The notes: generated from the letters alone by a model not told the origin. DNA of 64,000 bases from Pelagibius litoralis (GCA_029287455.1 JARFRB010000069.1:1-64000); one strand, 5' to 3'. Numbered from the stretch's first letter, positions 26,060-35,870 are shown. Numbers and translations are program-made.

Positions 26060-27427
26060 CTAGCCTTTGGAGAAGGGGTTTTTCGTGACTTTCATATGAA
26101 TTCTGATCGGCGTTCCAGGTAGGTTGAAGTCCTCTCTTAGGGCGTTTTCCAAGTACCGCAGATAGGATTCCGGCAGATCCTTTGGATTGGAACAGGAAAT
26201 TGCGAAGGTCGGGGGCCGGGCCCGCGCCTGGGTAATGTACTTCAGGCGAATGCGCCGCCCGCCCGGCGCCGGTGGAGGATGGGCGGCCGTCACCTCGCCC
26301 AACCAACGGTTGAGTGGACCGGTGGGAAGCCGTGTGTTCCAGACGTCATAAATTTGGAAAACGGCCTGCATGAGCTTGTCCAAACCCTTCCCGTGCAGGG
26401 CCGAGAGCGTGACCACCGGAATGCCGCGGGTTTGCGGAAAGGAGCGGGCCAGGCGGTCCTCGATCTGGCGCAAAGCCATAGCCCGATCAGGCACCGCGTC
26501 CCATTTGTTGAGCGCCACCACAAGCGCCCGGCCTTCATCGACAACCTGGCGGGCAATGGTCAGGTCTTGCTTCTCCATCCCCAATTCCGCGTCCAGCAGA
26601 AGCACCACGACCTGCGAAAAGTCGATGCTGTGCTTGGTGTCCGCCGCCGAGAGCCGCTCGACGCTGTCGGAAACCTTTGATCTTCGGCGCAAGCCGGCGG
26701 TGTCCACAAGCTGCAGCGGCCGACCCCGCCAATTCCACTCGACCGCGATGGAATCGCGGGTGATCCCCGCTTCCGGGCCGGTCAAAAGCCGCTCCTCGCC
26801 GAGTAGGCGATTGATCAGCGTGGATTTGCCGACGTTGGGACGGCCAACGACGGCGAGCTGAACCACCCGGTCTTCTTCCTTCCCATCGACTTGGGATTCC
26901 TCGGCCGGCCCATGGTCCTCCGGCATTTCCGGTGTGCCAAGCACATCCGCGAGCCGCTCGTGCAAATCGGCGAGGCCCAGGCCATGCTCCGCGGAAAGCG
27001 GGATCGGCTCGCCCAAGCCAAGTTCCCAGGCCTCCCCTAAAGCGGCCTCGCCTTGCCGCCCCTCGCACTTGTTGGCAGCCAACAGAACGGGCGTTTCGGC
27101 CCGCCGCAGCCAGTTCGCGAAATGCCGGTCCAATGGGGTCAGGCCGGCCCGGGCGTCGATCAGCAGCAGGACGGCGTCAGCCTCCCGCACGGCGCGTTCG
27201 GTCTGCTCGCGCATGCGTGCTTCCAGGCTGTCGTCGCTGACATCCTCCAGTCCGGCCGTATCGATGGCCACAAACTCCAGATCGAAAAGACGCGCCGCGC
27301 CTTCGCGCCGGTCGCGCGTGACTCCGGGCCGGTCGTGCACCAAGGCCGCCCGCCTCCCCGTCAAGCGGTTGAACAATGTGGATTTCCCAACATTGGGGCG
27401 ACCCACGATGGCGAGCTTGACTGTCAT
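26060..27427 (-). CDS. der: GTPase Der (EngA)
   Basis: Essential 50S-assembly GTPase with two G domains. 455 residues from the chosen start: the first G domain begins VGRPNVGKSTLFNRLTG at about 8, the second repeats VVGRPNVGKSTLINRLLG at about 185, and a KH-like domain ends the protein (RIRLKYITQARARPPTF). NKCEG and NKWD provide the guanine-recognition motifs. Start 27427 gives the normal MTVKLAIVG opening. The neighbouring bamB gene ends inside the 5' portion upstream, and yfgM-bamB-der is a conserved operon. Confidence 0.96.
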   Translation of the reverse strand: MTVKLAIVGRPNVGKSTLFNRLTGRRAALVHDRPGVTRDRREGAARLFDLEFVAIDTAGLEDVSDDSLEARMREQTERAVREADAVLLLIDARAGLTPLDRHFANWLRRAETPVLLAANKCEGRQGEAALGEAWELGLGEPIPLSAEHGLGLADLHERLADVLGTPEMPEDHGPAEESQVDGKEEDRVVQLAVVGRPNVGKSTLINRLLGEERLLTGPEAGITRDSIAVEWNWRGRPLQLVDTAGLRRRSKVSDSVERLSAADTKHSIDFSQVVVLLLDAELGMEKQDLTIARQVVDEGRALVVALNKWDAVPDRAMALRQIEDRLARSFPQTRGIPVVTLSALHGKGLDKLMQAVFQIYDVWNTRLPTGPLNRWLGEVTAAHPPPAPGGRRIRLKYITQARARPPTFAISCSNPKDLPESYLRYLENALREDFNLPGTPIRIHMKVTKNPFSKG

Positions 27428-27461
27428 CCCAAGGACGCTTTTCTCCGCTGCGATGCCAGGC

Positions 27462-28799
27462 TCAGCGCCAGGCCAGCAGGGTCCCATTCTCCGTCAAGAA
27501 GTAAAGCGTCGCGTCGGCGACCACGGGGGTCATGGTTGCCGCGCCCGCCAGTGACTTTTCCCATTGGATGGACCCGTCGAAGGGCGAGATCGCCTTCACC
27601 TTGGAGGTGGAGCTTGCCACGATCAGGCGCTCGCCCGCGAGCACGGGGCCGAACCAATGGATCGGATCCTCCAAATCCTCCGGGTCTTCGAACCGCGGCA
27701 AGTCGGTCACCCAACGAACCCGGCCGTCCAGCCGGGTGAGCGCAACCAATTGCTGCTCGTTCGAAATGACGAAGATGAACTCGCCGGCCACCCAGGGCAT
27801 CTGGGTACCGCCGATTTCAACCTCCCAAGCGCGGGCGCCACGTCTCAAGTCCACCGCCGTCATGCGCCCGGAATGGCCCACCGCGAAGACGAGATCGCGA
27901 TCCACCACCGGAAGGCCGCGTATCTGAGCGATATCCTCGGTCTGGTCGGTGCGGCGGCTGGACGCCAGGCTTTGCTCCCATAGCAGCCGGCCGTTTTCCG
28001 CCAAGAGAGCGAAAAACTCACCGGAGGAATAGGGAACGATGACGCTCGAGCCCGAAACAGCCGGATTGGCCATGCCGATCAGCCCGGCAATTTCCTCAAT
28101 GCCAGATTGATCCCAGAGGTTTTTGCCGGTTTCCGCGTCGAGCGCCCGGACTTGATTGTCCAAGGTTACGACATAAACACGTCCGGCCGCCACGGTCGGG
28201 GCGGCCCGCATGGGCGCCGGAACCGGCGTTTGCCAAATGACCGAGCCATCCGAAGCGTTCAAGGCGAAGACCTGGGCGAAGCCCGTCGTGACGTAAAGCC
28301 GCCCGTCCGCCCGAGCAATCCCGCCACCGAAGTAGCCGTCGTCTTCGTCCTCCGGCTCAAGATCGACACGCCATCTGCGCTTACCGCTGGAGGCGTCGAA
28401 GGCGCTGACCGTGGAGCGCGAGTCCATGGTGTACACGACGCCATCGACGATGACCGGCTGGGCCAGGAGCTGCGCGTCGGAGGAGTTCCCGCTTCCCACG
28501 TCCGCGCGCCAGGCCCGGCTGGGTTGCGCGCCGAGCGCCAGATGTTGGAGAGCATGTGGCTCATTGCCACCGGCCTGAGCCCAGTTCGCGTTCCGCTCCG
28601 CCGGCGGCAGAACGACCTCGAGCTCGGAAATGGAGCTGTCGGCCTGAATCAAGTCCTCGACGCCGACCATGATGGAGACCCGCTCGCCAGGCAGCTTCTC
28701 CTCTTCGGTTCCACCAAGCCAGCCACAGCCGGAAACGAGCGCAAGCGTCGCCAGAACGGCAAACGCGGGCCGGAATAGGCGTCGGTCCACCGCGGTCAC
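27462..28799 (-). CDS. bamB: Outer membrane protein assembly factor BamB
   Basis: Lipoprotein of the BAM complex. 445 residues: signal peptide ending in the lipobox LVSGC with acylated C25, then PQQ-type beta-propeller repeats (GKRRWRVDLE, ALDAETGKNLWDQSG, ATLYFLTENGTLLAW). Scaffold that binds BamA and helps insert outer-membrane proteins. Its ATG overlaps the yfgM stop (ATGA), and der follows 34 bases downstream. Alphaproteobacterial BamB proteins are often this long. Confidence 0.93.
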   Translation of the reverse strand: MTAVDRRLFRPAFAVLATLALVSGCGWLGGTEEEKLPGERVSIMVGVEDLIQADSSISELEVVLPPAERNANWAQAGGNEPHALQHLALGAQPSRAWRADVGSGNSSDAQLLAQPVIVDGVVYTMDSRSTVSAFDASSGKRRWRVDLEPEDEDDGYFGGGIARADGRLYVTTGFAQVFALNASDGSVIWQTPVPAPMRAAPTVAAGRVYVVTLDNQVRALDAETGKNLWDQSGIEEIAGLIGMANPAVSGSSVIVPYSSGEFFALLAENGRLLWEQSLASSRRTDQTEDIAQIRGLPVVDRDLVFAVGHSGRMTAVDLRRGARAWEVEIGGTQMPWVAGEFIFVISNEQQLVALTRLDGRVRWVTDLPRFEDPEDLEDPIHWFGPVLAGERLIVASSTSKVKAISPFDGSIQWEKSLAGAATMTPVVADATLYFLTENGTLLAWR

Positions 28800-29440
28800 T
28801 CCGGCAAGGTCGCGAGAAGCTGCGTCGCCCGCGTGCGCGCGCCCTGAGGTGCCGTGATGTCGTCCGCGAGCTCTTCGAGCCGCGCGCGGGCCGCCGTGCC
28901 GTCACCGTCTTGCAAAGCCACCATGGCGGACAACTCCAAGGCGGCCGGCCTGAACGCGTTCCCCGGCGCCAGCAACGGATCGAGCGCGGCGTCCAACTCC
29001 TGCCGGTCGGCGTTCCCTAAGCGATGCTGGACCATGAGCAAGGTGGCCATGGCGCGCATACCCGGCTCCGCCGAAGCCGCATCCGCGATCTGCCCCCAGA
29101 GCACCGCCGCGGACTCCGTATCGCCTTGTTCGGCCATGATGCGCGCGGCCTGAAATGTCGCGAGCAGGCCATAGCCGCCGTCCGCCGGACCCGCCAGGGG
29201 CCGCAGGTCCGCCAAAGCTTCCTCGGCGGAGCGCTCTTCCAGGGCAGCGAGCGCGGTCGCGTACTCCAGCGAAGCCGCCTGCCGCTGCTTCGCGGAATAC
29301 ACTTTCCACGCTTCCCAGCCGCCCACGCCGATAACCACCAGGGCGGCGAGCGCGATCACGTAGACGCCGTACTTCTTCCAGAGCTTGGCGTACTGCTCCT
29401 TGCGGACGTCTTCGTCCACCTCTCTAAAAATATCCGACAC
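28796..29440 (-). CDS. yfgM: YfgM-like tetratricopeptide membrane protein
   Basis: 214 residues: a cytoplasmic start (MSDIFREVDEDVRKEQY), one membrane helix at about 27-43 (YVIALAALVVIGVGGWEAW), then a periplasmic TPR_21-type helical domain. In E. coli YfgM associates with the SecYEG-PpiD complex and helps hand over envelope proteins. It begins the yfgM-bamB-der operon here, overlapping bamB, so secretion, outer-membrane assembly and ribosome assembly genes are co-expressed. Confidence 0.88.
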   Translation of the reverse strand: MSDIFREVDEDVRKEQYAKLWKKYGVYVIALAALVVIGVGGWEAWKVYSAKQRQAASLEYATALAALEERSAEEALADLRPLAGPADGGYGLLATFQAARIMAEQGDTESAAVLWGQIADAASAEPGMRAMATLLMVQHRLGNADRQELDAALDPLLAPGNAFRPAALELSAMVALQDGDGTAARARLEELADDITAPQGARTRATQLLATLPE

Positions 29441-29577
29441 TACGAACCCGCCGTATCGCCTATCCGAACCGGTTGGGCGGTCACGAACACGACCGCGAGG
29501 GCGACACCATACTCTTCTGAAACCCGGTTGGTAAGGGGGTCCGGCCGGTTTCGCCAGTGACCCAGCCGACAGCCGCT

Positions 29578-29607
29578 ATAATATTGAAATTATTATGCTA
29601 TTCTCAA
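29578..29607 (-). promoter_or_regulatory. Candidate promoter of yfgM-bamB-der in an AT-rich patch
   Basis: On the minus strand TTGAGA (29607-29602) and TATTAT (29583-29578) are 18 bases apart. The patch 29577-29610 is strikingly AT-rich for this genome and almost palindromic (ATAATATTGAAATTATTAT). The remainder of the 29441-29714 gap holds no gene that I can see. Confidence 0.5.
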
Positions 29608-29714
29608 CTGAAATTCCCCGCGTGGACCGATATAAGAACCCTTGTGAACGGCGGACGGGGCGGCACGGCGGCGATCCGCGAGTTCTCGATTTTGCCTTGG
29701 CGCGAAGTCCGCCC

Positions 29715-31109
29715 CTACAAAAGCACCAAAGCGGCCAGTCCGAGGAAAGCCAGGAAGCCGATCACGTCGGTCACCGTCGTCAAGAAAACGCTCGACGCGA
29801 TGGCGGGGTCGATCTTGAGGCGGTCCAAGGTGATCGGAATGAGCGTCCCGAAGAGGCCCGCCACAACCATGTTCACCACCATGGCGGCGGCGATCACCAA
29901 GCCGATTAACAGGGATCCGAACCAGGCCCAGGCGACACCGCCGACAAGGACGGCGAAAAGAACGCCGTTCAGTAAGCCAACGGCCAACTCCTTGCTGACG
30001 AAGCGGCGGATGTTTGCTTGCGTGAGGTCCTTCATGGCCAGCGCCCGGACCGCCACCGTAAGGGTTTGGGTGCCCGCGTTCCCACCCATGGAGGCCACGA
30101 TCGGCATCAAGACCGCCAGCGCCACCACCTGCTGGATCGTGCCTTCGAAGAAGCCGATCACGACGGAGGCAAGCACCGCCGTGCCGAGGTTGACCAAGAG
30201 CCAGGTGAACCTTGAGGAAGCGGTTTCCAGAACGGCGCTGTAGATGTTCGTCTCGCTGACGCCACCGAGCCTCAGCAGGTCATCCTCCGCCTCTTCCTCC
30301 ACCACGTGAACAACGTCGTCCACCGTGATCACGCCGACCAGGCGCCCGGCTTGATCCACCACCGGGGCCGAGAGCAGTGAGTACTGCTTGAAGAGGTAGG
30401 CGACCTCCTCCTGGTCCATCTGCAAGGGGATGGGATGCACCTCCTCCTCCATGATGTCCACGACCTTCACCGGGCGCTTGTTGCGCAGCACCCGCGAAAG
30501 GGGGAGCTTGCCGATCGGCTTGTAGAGCGGATCGACCACGTAAAGATCGTAGAAATCCTGGCGCATCTGCTTCTTGTGGGAGCGCATGTAGTCGATGGTG
30601 TTGCCGACGCTCCAAATCGCCGGGACGACCACTACCTCGCGCTGCATCAGGCGCCCGGCGGACTCCTCCGGGTACTCCAAGCCTTCCTGCAAGATGCGCC
30701 GGATCGTGACGGGCACGCGTGCCAGAATGCGGCTGCGCAGGTCCTCGCTCAGATCCTCGAAGAATTCCAGGGCATCGTCGCTTTCCAGGTGCTTGAGGAT
30801 GGAGGCAACCTTTGCCGTACCCAGGATCTCAGCCACTTCGTCGCGCAGCGCGCCGTCGATATGGCTGACGACTTGCGGATCGAGCTTGGGGCCGACGATA
30901 TCCAACAGCGCATGCCGCTCGTCGCTATCGAGACGCTCCAGCAAATCGGCCAGGTCCGCGGGGTGCATCTCCTGACAAAGCGTTTCGACCTCGTGGACGT
31001 GCTCACCCTCCAAGGCGGCGCGAACGTCCCGGACCGTTTCGTCGCTAAGGCCGATCTCCTCGACTTGCTCGTCCGGAGACACCGACTCCTTGAGCTCGGC
31101 GTCGCTCAT
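29715..31109 (-). CDS. mgtE: Magnesium transporter MgtE
   Basis: Mg2+ channel of the inner membrane. 464 residues: N-domain of helical repeats (about 20-135, LADLLERLDSDERHALLD), a CBS pair (about 140-265, including VVDQAGRLVGVITVDDVV), the plug helix, then five membrane helices from about 290 with the Mg2+-site region MGGNAGTQTL. Cytoplasmic domains close the pore when Mg2+ is plentiful. Its ATG overlaps the maeB stop by 4 bases, so it follows maeB in one transcript. No Mg2+ riboswitch is possible in that tight junction. Confidence 0.95.
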   Translation of the reverse strand: MSDAELKESVSPDEQVEEIGLSDETVRDVRAALEGEHVHEVETLCQEMHPADLADLLERLDSDERHALLDIVGPKLDPQVVSHIDGALRDEVAEILGTAKVASILKHLESDDALEFFEDLSEDLRSRILARVPVTIRRILQEGLEYPEESAGRLMQREVVVVPAIWSVGNTIDYMRSHKKQMRQDFYDLYVVDPLYKPIGKLPLSRVLRNKRPVKVVDIMEEEVHPIPLQMDQEEVAYLFKQYSLLSAPVVDQAGRLVGVITVDDVVHVVEEEAEDDLLRLGGVSETNIYSAVLETASSRFTWLLVNLGTAVLASVVIGFFEGTIQQVVALAVLMPIVASMGGNAGTQTLTVAVRALAMKDLTQANIRRFVSKELAVGLLNGVLFAVLVGGVAWAWFGSLLIGLVIAAAMVVNMVVAGLFGTLIPITLDRLKIDPAIASSVFLTTVTDVIGFLAFLGLAALVLL

Positions 31110-33418
31110 CCGGCAATCTCCCGGATCCCTCCCGCTTCAAGCCGGCGCGCGTAGTCCTGCGCTTCCACCACCGCGACAGCGCTCATGTTGACCAGGCCGC
31201 GCGCGGTCACCGACTGGGTTAGTATGTGCACCGGCGCCGCCGCGCCCAAGAGGATCGGCCCGATCGGCAAGCCCTCGGCCCCCTCCTTCAAGAGGTTGAA
31301 GGAAATGTGGGCCGCGTCCAGGGTCGGCATAATCAGAAGGTTCGCCGCCCCCTTCAAGCGGGACTCCGGAAACAGCCTCAACCGCAGTTCCTCGTTCAAG
31401 GCGGCATCGGCATGCATTTCCCCTTCCACTTCCAGGTCGGGATGGCGCTCGCGCAAGACGCGCGCGGCTTCGGCCATCTTGCGGGCACTCGGGTCCGTAT
31501 GGCCGCCGAAGTTGGAATGGGAAACCAGGGCGATCTTCGGCTCAATCCCGAAGCGGCGCACGGCTTCCGCCGCCATCTCCGTGGTCTCGACGAGTTCCTC
31601 CACCGGCGGATCGTCGGTGACGTAGGTGTCGGCGATAAAAAAGCTGCCACGCTGAGTAATCAGCAAGCTCAGCGCGGACATGTCCCGCACGCCGGGCGCG
31701 TTCCCGATGATGTTTTGGATGTGCGACAGGTGACCGCGGTAGGGGCCCTCCATACCGCAAATCATGGTATCCGCATCCCCGCGCCGCACCGCCAAGGCGC
31801 CGATCACCGTGGCGTCGGTCCTGACCACCGTGCGCGCCTTTTCGGGCGACACGCCGCGCCGGCCCATGATCGAGTGATAGAGCGCCCAGTAGTCGTTGTA
31901 GCGCGGGTCGTCCAAGGGATTGACCAGTTCGAAATCGACGCCGGGCCGGATTCTGAGCCCCAGCTTCTCGATCCGGCTATCCACCACCCGCGGCCGCCCG
32001 CAGACAATCGGCTTCGCCAGGCCTTCGTCGACGAGAACCTGCACGGCGCGCAACACGCGCTCGGCCTCGCCCTCGGCGAAGAAGACCCGCTTGGGATCCC
32101 GTTTGGCCTGCTCGAAGACCGGCTTCATGATCAGCCCGGAGCGGAAGACGAAGGAGCTGAGCTGCTCGCGATAGGCGTCCATGTCGGCAAGCGGCCGGGT
32201 GGCCACGCCGCTGTCCATGGCGGCCTGCGCGACAGCCGGCGCGATCTCTAGAATCAGCCGGGGATCGAAGGGCCGGGGAATGAGATAGTCCTTGCCGAAG
32301 GCCGAAGGGTCGCCGCCGTAGGCCTTGACCACCACTTCGGAGGCCTCCACCTGGGCCAAGTCCGCGAGCGCGCGCACGCAGGCGAGCTTCATCTCCTCGT
32401 TGATGGTCGTGGCACCCACGTCCAACGCACCCCGGAAGATGAAGGGAAAGCAGAGCACATTATTGACCTGGTTCGGATAATCCGACCGCCCGGTGGCGAT
32501 AATGGCGTCGGCGCGCGCCGCGCGCGCCTCTTCCGGCATGATCTCCGGCACGGGGTTCGACAAGGCCAGGATGATCGGATCCTTGGCCATACGCTTCACC
32601 ATCTCGGGCTTGAGAACCCGTGGCGCCGAGACGCCCAGGAAGATATCCGCGTCCTGAATGATCTCGTCAAGCCGGCGCAGGTCGGTGGCTTGCGCGTAGC
32701 ATTCCTTCCAGGGATCCATCTCCTCCACGCGGCCCTCGTAGACCACGCCGGCGATGTCGGAGACCCAGATGTTCTCCCGCGCGATGCCCTGCCCGACCAT
32801 GAGATCCAAGCAGGCGATGGCCGCGGCGCCGGCACCCGAGCAAACCACCTTGACCTCTTCCGGCTTCTTGCCCACCAACCTGAGGCCGTTATAGATCGCG
32901 GCGTTGACGATGATCGCCGTGCCGTGCTGATCGTCGTGGAAGACCGGAATGTCCATGCGCTTGCGCAGCTCGCGTTCGACGATGAAGCATTCCGGCGCCT
33001 TGATATCCTCCAGATTGATGCCGCCGAAGGTGGGCTCCAGCGCCGCCACAATGTCGACCAGCTTGTCCGGATCCAGCTCGTCGACCTCGATATCGAAGAC
33101 ATCGATCCCGGCGAACTTCTTAAACAAGACCGCCTTGCCCTCCATGACCGGCTTTGAGGCCAGGGGCCCGATGGGGCCAAGGCCCAGAACGGCCGTGCCA
33201 TTGGAGATCACGCCGACCAGATTGGCACGGGCGGTGACGCTGGCGGCATGCTTGGGGTCCTCGACAATCTCGCGGCAGGCGGCCGCGACACCCGGCGAAT
33301 AGGCCAGTGCCAGGTCGCGCTGGTTGCCAAGCGGCTTGGTTGCCACCACCTCCAACTTGCCGGGCCGGGGCAAACGGTGGTACGCGAGTGCGGCCTGATC
33401 GAAACTGTCTTCGGCCAT
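31106..33418 (-). CDS. maeB: NADP-dependent malic enzyme with phosphotransacetylase-like domain
   Basis: Oxidative decarboxylation of malate to pyruvate with NADP. 770 residues from the chosen start: malic enzyme domain at about 1-430 ([22 protein letters not shown]-binding [14 protein letters not shown]) and a C-terminal phosphate acetyltransferase-like domain at about 440-760 that in this class is regulatory and binds acetyl-CoA rather than catalysing transfer. ATG 33418 is chosen, with GAAGGGAAAG before it, over an in-frame start at 33535 that would read into the divergent lipB gene. Confidence 0.94.
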   Translation of the reverse strand: MAEDSFDQAALAYHRLPRPGKLEVVATKPLGNQRDLALAYSPGVAAACREIVEDPKHAASVTARANLVGVISNGTAVLGLGPIGPLASKPVMEGKAVLFKKFAGIDVFDIEVDELDPDKLVDIVAALEPTFGGINLEDIKAPECFIVERELRKRMDIPVFHDDQHGTAIIVNAAIYNGLRLVGKKPEEVKVVCSGAGAAAIACLDLMVGQGIARENIWVSDIAGVVYEGRVEEMDPWKECYAQATDLRRLDEIIQDADIFLGVSAPRVLKPEMVKRMAKDPIILALSNPVPEIMPEEARAARADAIIATGRSDYPNQVNNVLCFPFIFRGALDVGATTINEEMKLACVRALADLAQVEASEVVVKAYGGDPSAFGKDYLIPRPFDPRLILEIAPAVAQAAMDSGVATRPLADMDAYREQLSSFVFRSGLIMKPVFEQAKRDPKRVFFAEGEAERVLRAVQVLVDEGLAKPIVCGRPRVVDSRIEKLGLRIRPGVDFELVNPLDDPRYNDYWALYHSIMGRRGVSPEKARTVVRTDATVIGALAVRRGDADTMICGMEGPYRGHLSHIQNIIGNAPGVRDMSALSLLITQRGSFFIADTYVTDDPPVEELVETTEMAAEAVRRFGIEPKIALVSHSNFGGHTDPSARKMAEAARVLRERHPDLEVEGEMHADAALNEELRLRLFPESRLKGAANLLIMPTLDAAHISFNLLKEGAEGLPIGPILLGAAAPVHILTQSVTARGLVNMSAVAVVEAQDYARRLEAGGIREIAG

Positions 33419-33482
33419 GACGGCTTTCCCTTCGTTCTCGCGGAGTTGCGTGCCGGTGCGAAATCCTATCGAAACTAGCCGA

Positions 33483-34187
33483 ATGGAAGGCGAACACAAG
33501 GCCGCTGACATGCCACCCACACCCGAGTGGCGCATCTCCGCCCAGCCGGTGGGCTACCTGGACGCCGTCGCGGAAATGGAGCGGCGGGTGGACGCCATCA
33601 GGGCCGGCACCGCGCCGGAGCTCGTTTGGCTCCTGGAGCATCCGCCGCTTTATACCGCCGGCACCAGCGCGCGGCTGGAGGATCTCTTGACGCCGCGCTT
33701 CCCGGTCCACCAAACCGGGCGGGGCGGCCAGTTTACCTATCATGGCCCGGGGCAACGGGTAGCCTATGTGATGCTGGACCTGAAGAGGCGCGGCCCGGAT
33801 CTGCGCCGCTACGTGCGCGATCTGGAGGACTGGCTGATCGGCAGCCTCGCCCGTTTCAACGTGGTCGGCGAGCGCCGGGACGGCCGGGTCGGGATCTGGG
33901 TCTCACAACCCGGCGGACGGGAAGACAAGATCGCCGCCATCGGTGTCAGGGTGCGCCGCTGGGTGACCTATCACGGCATCTCGCTCAACGTGGAGCCCGA
34001 TCTTTCCCACTTCGACGGGATCGTGCCTTGCGGTGTGCGCGAGCACGGCGTCACCTCCCTCGTCGATCTTGGGCTGCCGGTGACGCTGCATGACGTAGAC
34101 CTCGCCTTGCGCGCCAGCTTCGACGAGGTTTTTGGGCCCGGCGGCGGGCCAGGATTTGGGCAAGGTCACGAGGACGAGCGCCGCTGA
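33483..34187 (+). CDS. lipB: Octanoyl-[acyl-carrier-protein]:protein octanoyltransferase
   Basis: Moves octanoyl groups from ACP to lipoyl domains, the first step of lipoate synthesis. About 234 residues from ATG 33483; ATG 33510 is an equally plausible start with AAGGC before it. Motifs: [26 protein letters not shown], the catalytic lysine in [18 protein letters not shown] and the catalytic cysteine in [14 protein letters not shown]. After the conserved [10 protein letters not shown] (34104-34133) the protein carries an unusual Gly/Pro-rich tail [18 protein letters not shown] second copy of that decapeptide occurs at 36002-36031. Divergent from maeB, about 65 bases apart. Confidence 0.93.
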   Translation: MEGEHKAADMPPTPEWRISAQPVGYLDAVAEMERRVDAIRAGTAPELVWLLEHPPLYTAGTSARLEDLLTPRFPVHQTGRGGQFTYHGPGQRVAYVMLDLKRRGPDLRRYVRDLEDWLIGSLARFNVVGERRDGRVGIWVSQPGGREDKIAAIGVRVRRWVTYHGISLNVEPDLSHFDGIVPCGVREHGVTSLVDLGLPVTLHDVDLALRASFDEVFGPGGGPGFGQGHEDERR

Positions 34188-34284
34188 AGCTTCAGGCCGG
34201 ACCGCCGCGGGCTCCAGCGCTCCTCCCAACCTCCTTCCGGCTCCGCGGCTAATGCCGCTTAGACTCGCCGCCGCAATCCGGCGC

Positions 34285-34587
34285 TCAGGAATCGAGGCCG
34301 GCTTCGGTGGCCGCCAAACTCTTGATCCATCCGGCAAGTGTGCGCGTCGCGGGGCCCCGGCCGCCCAGATCCCTGCGCTCGGCCCACTCCTCCATCTCCC
34401 GCGTCCCGAGCTCCTGCAGCCATGGCAGGTCGGTAACCGTCTCCAAGCTCGGCTCCCGCGTTGGCCCCACCAAGCTCCTGGCGGCCACGACGACATAGCT
34501 CGATGGAATGATCAACTCGCTCTGCATCCCCGGCCAAGATCCCGCGCCGAAGCGGATTCCGAGGTCAATCCGGTCTCCCGCCATCAT
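34285..34587 (-). pseudogene. LysR-type regulator fragment (effector-binding domain piece)
   Basis: 100 residues: DRIDLGIRFGAGSWPG, SELIIPSSYVVVAA and RGPATRTLAG match the middle of LysR effector-binding domains, but the DNA-binding helix-turn-helix and the C-terminal third are missing. After TRTLAG the frame departs from the family (WIKSLAATEAGLDS, stop). The fragment nevertheless starts with ATGATG behind a near-perfect AAGGAG, so it might be translated. Most likely a remnant of a regulator of the neighbouring exporter. The flanks 34188-34284 and 34588-34697 show nothing I can name. Confidence 0.65.
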
Positions 34588-34697
34588 GAATTCTCCTTAA
34601 AGTCGTCTAAATAGATCTCACTTGTTGCCACAAGGCGATTATGAAACGCTCGGCAGGGTTGTTTCAGAATGGGGTGTGATCTCGTGGAAAAGGTTTC

Positions 34698-34865
34698 GCT
34701 ATCATTGTGATCGGGGCAGGTGCGATCGGTCTCGGCAGCGCGTTTCTTCTGGCCGAAGAAGGGCACAGCGTCGCGGTCGTGGCACCCCACTCCGGCGCAG
34801 AGGCCGCCACCCGAGCTGGCGGTAAACGCCCTAGCGCGCGGCAAGGGCCCGGGAGAGAGCCTTGA
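34698..34865 (+). pseudogene. FAD-dependent oxidoreductase N-terminal fragment
   Basis: In frame, the sequence reads AIIVIGAGAIGLGSAFLLAE and then EGHSVAVVAPHSGAEAATRAGG before drifting into KRPSARQGPGREP and a stop. The GAGAIGLGSA dinucleotide-binding loop with a following glutamate-rich turn is the start of DadA-like flavoenzymes (D-amino acid dehydrogenase family). No good start codon precedes it, and the remaining 300 or more residues are gone. Broken gene, in the same direction as the DMT exporter. Confidence 0.7.
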
Positions 34866-34886
34866 GCAACCTCACCCGGCTCCGCC

Positions 34887-35870
34887 ATGTCTGATCGGGC
34901 GCCAAGCGACGCGGGTGTTGGTGGCGCCGAGAATCACCAGCTGCGTAAAGGGGCGGTCCTTCTCGGGTCCGCCGCCGTGCTGTTTCCCGTAAAGGACGCA
35001 CTGATCAAGGCAGGCGCAGGCGAGGTCTCGGCGATCGCGGCGACGGGCATCTACTTCTTCGCCCAAACCCTTTTGATCGTCACGGTCTCCAAGCTGGCGC
35101 GGAGAGGCAAGAGTGACCGGGGCCCGGGTCTGTACGCGGTTGGCTGGGGGCAGCTAAGCGGAATCCTTGGCCGCTCTCTTGCTCTTGTGACATCCGTCGC
35201 GCTCTTCTTCGCCGCGGTTCAAGCCGCTCCAATCGCGCTTTGCGTGGTGCTCTTCACGACCAACGCCTTGTTCCTGGTGCTCTTGGCACCTTGGCTTCTC
35301 AATGAGCCCTTGACCGCGTGCAAGCTCATGTGCGTGGCCTGCGGCTTCGCCGGCGTTGGATTGGTCATGGCGCCGAGCGGGCAGGAGACGGTCGACTGGC
35401 GCCTTGGGCTCGCGCTTGCCTCAGCCTTTAGCTTCGCGCTTTATCTCGTGGCCACCAAGCGCTTGGCGCATGACATCCAGGCCAGCACGCTGATGCTCAG
35501 CGACGGCCTGCTGGGCAGCCTCGCCGCGGCCGTGGTCCTCGCGCTCGGAGATCTTCTCGCACCCGGTAACGCGGTCATCACCTTGGCTACTGTTCCCACG
35601 GCCGCCGGGATAACGCTGGCAATGCTCGCCGGCGCTGTCGGGACTCTTTCATCCATGTTGGTGATCAAGGCGATGCGCCTCGCACCCGCTTCGGTCATCG
35701 CGCCGCTTGGGTATCTGGAAATCGTCAGCGCGGCGGCGATCGGAGCCTTTATCTTTCGCGATCCGCTGACCTTCGCCGCGGTCGCGGGCGCCGCGCTGAT
35801 CGTCATGTCCTGCTGGGTCGCCAGCAGCTCCACCAAGCGCGAGCCCCCAGTTCAAAAACAAGACCCATGA
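34887..35870 (+). CDS. DMT superfamily (EamA) transporter
   Basis: 327 residues with ten predicted hydrophobic segments arranged as two EamA repeats (first about 22-160, second about 175-310); the first ends near VACGFAGVGLVM and the second near AALIVMSCWV. Members are exporters of amino acids, metabolites or drugs; the substrate here is unknown. Fragments of a LysR regulator and a flavoenzyme upstream suggest an inducible efflux or catabolic locus that has decayed around it. Its stop overlaps the ATG of the SDR fragment downstream, so they were once an operon. Confidence 0.85.
   Translation: MSDRAPSDAGVGGAENHQLRKGAVLLGSAAVLFPVKDALIKAGAGEVSAIAATGIYFFAQTLLIVTVSKLARRGKSDRGPGLYAVGWGQLSGILGRSLALVTSVALFFAAVQAAPIALCVVLFTTNALFLVLLAPWLLNEPLTACKLMCVACGFAGVGLVMAPSGQETVDWRLGLALASAFSFALYLVATKRLAHDIQASTLMLSDGLLGSLAAAVVLALGDLLAPGNAVITLATVPTAAGITLAMLAGAVGTLSSMLVIKAMRLAPASVIAPLGYLEIVSAAAIGAFIFRDPLTFAAVAGAALIVMSCWVASSSTKREPPVQKQDP

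Noticed and set aside
31100-31115. Magnesium riboswitch before mgtE
   Set aside because: mgtE starts inside the maeB stop codon, leaving no leader in which a riboswitch could fold.
31226-32251. Long plus-strand frame opposite maeB
   Set aside because: Mirror frame of the phosphotransacetylase-like domain; no ribosome binding site or motif.
33417-33482. lipB starting at 33417
   Set aside because: It would overlap the maeB start codon region on the opposite strand and adds residues unlike LipB; ATG 33483 or 33510 fits better.
34185-34196. 12-base palindrome CTGAAGCTTCAG at the end of lipB
   Set aside because: Short, overlaps the stop codon and has no T-run, so neither terminator nor operator can be supported.
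34622-34844. Several short frames on both strands between the LysR and DMT genes
   Set aside because: They lack start signals and reading-frame codon bias; the only meaningful protein signal there is the FAD-binding fragment at 34698-34865.
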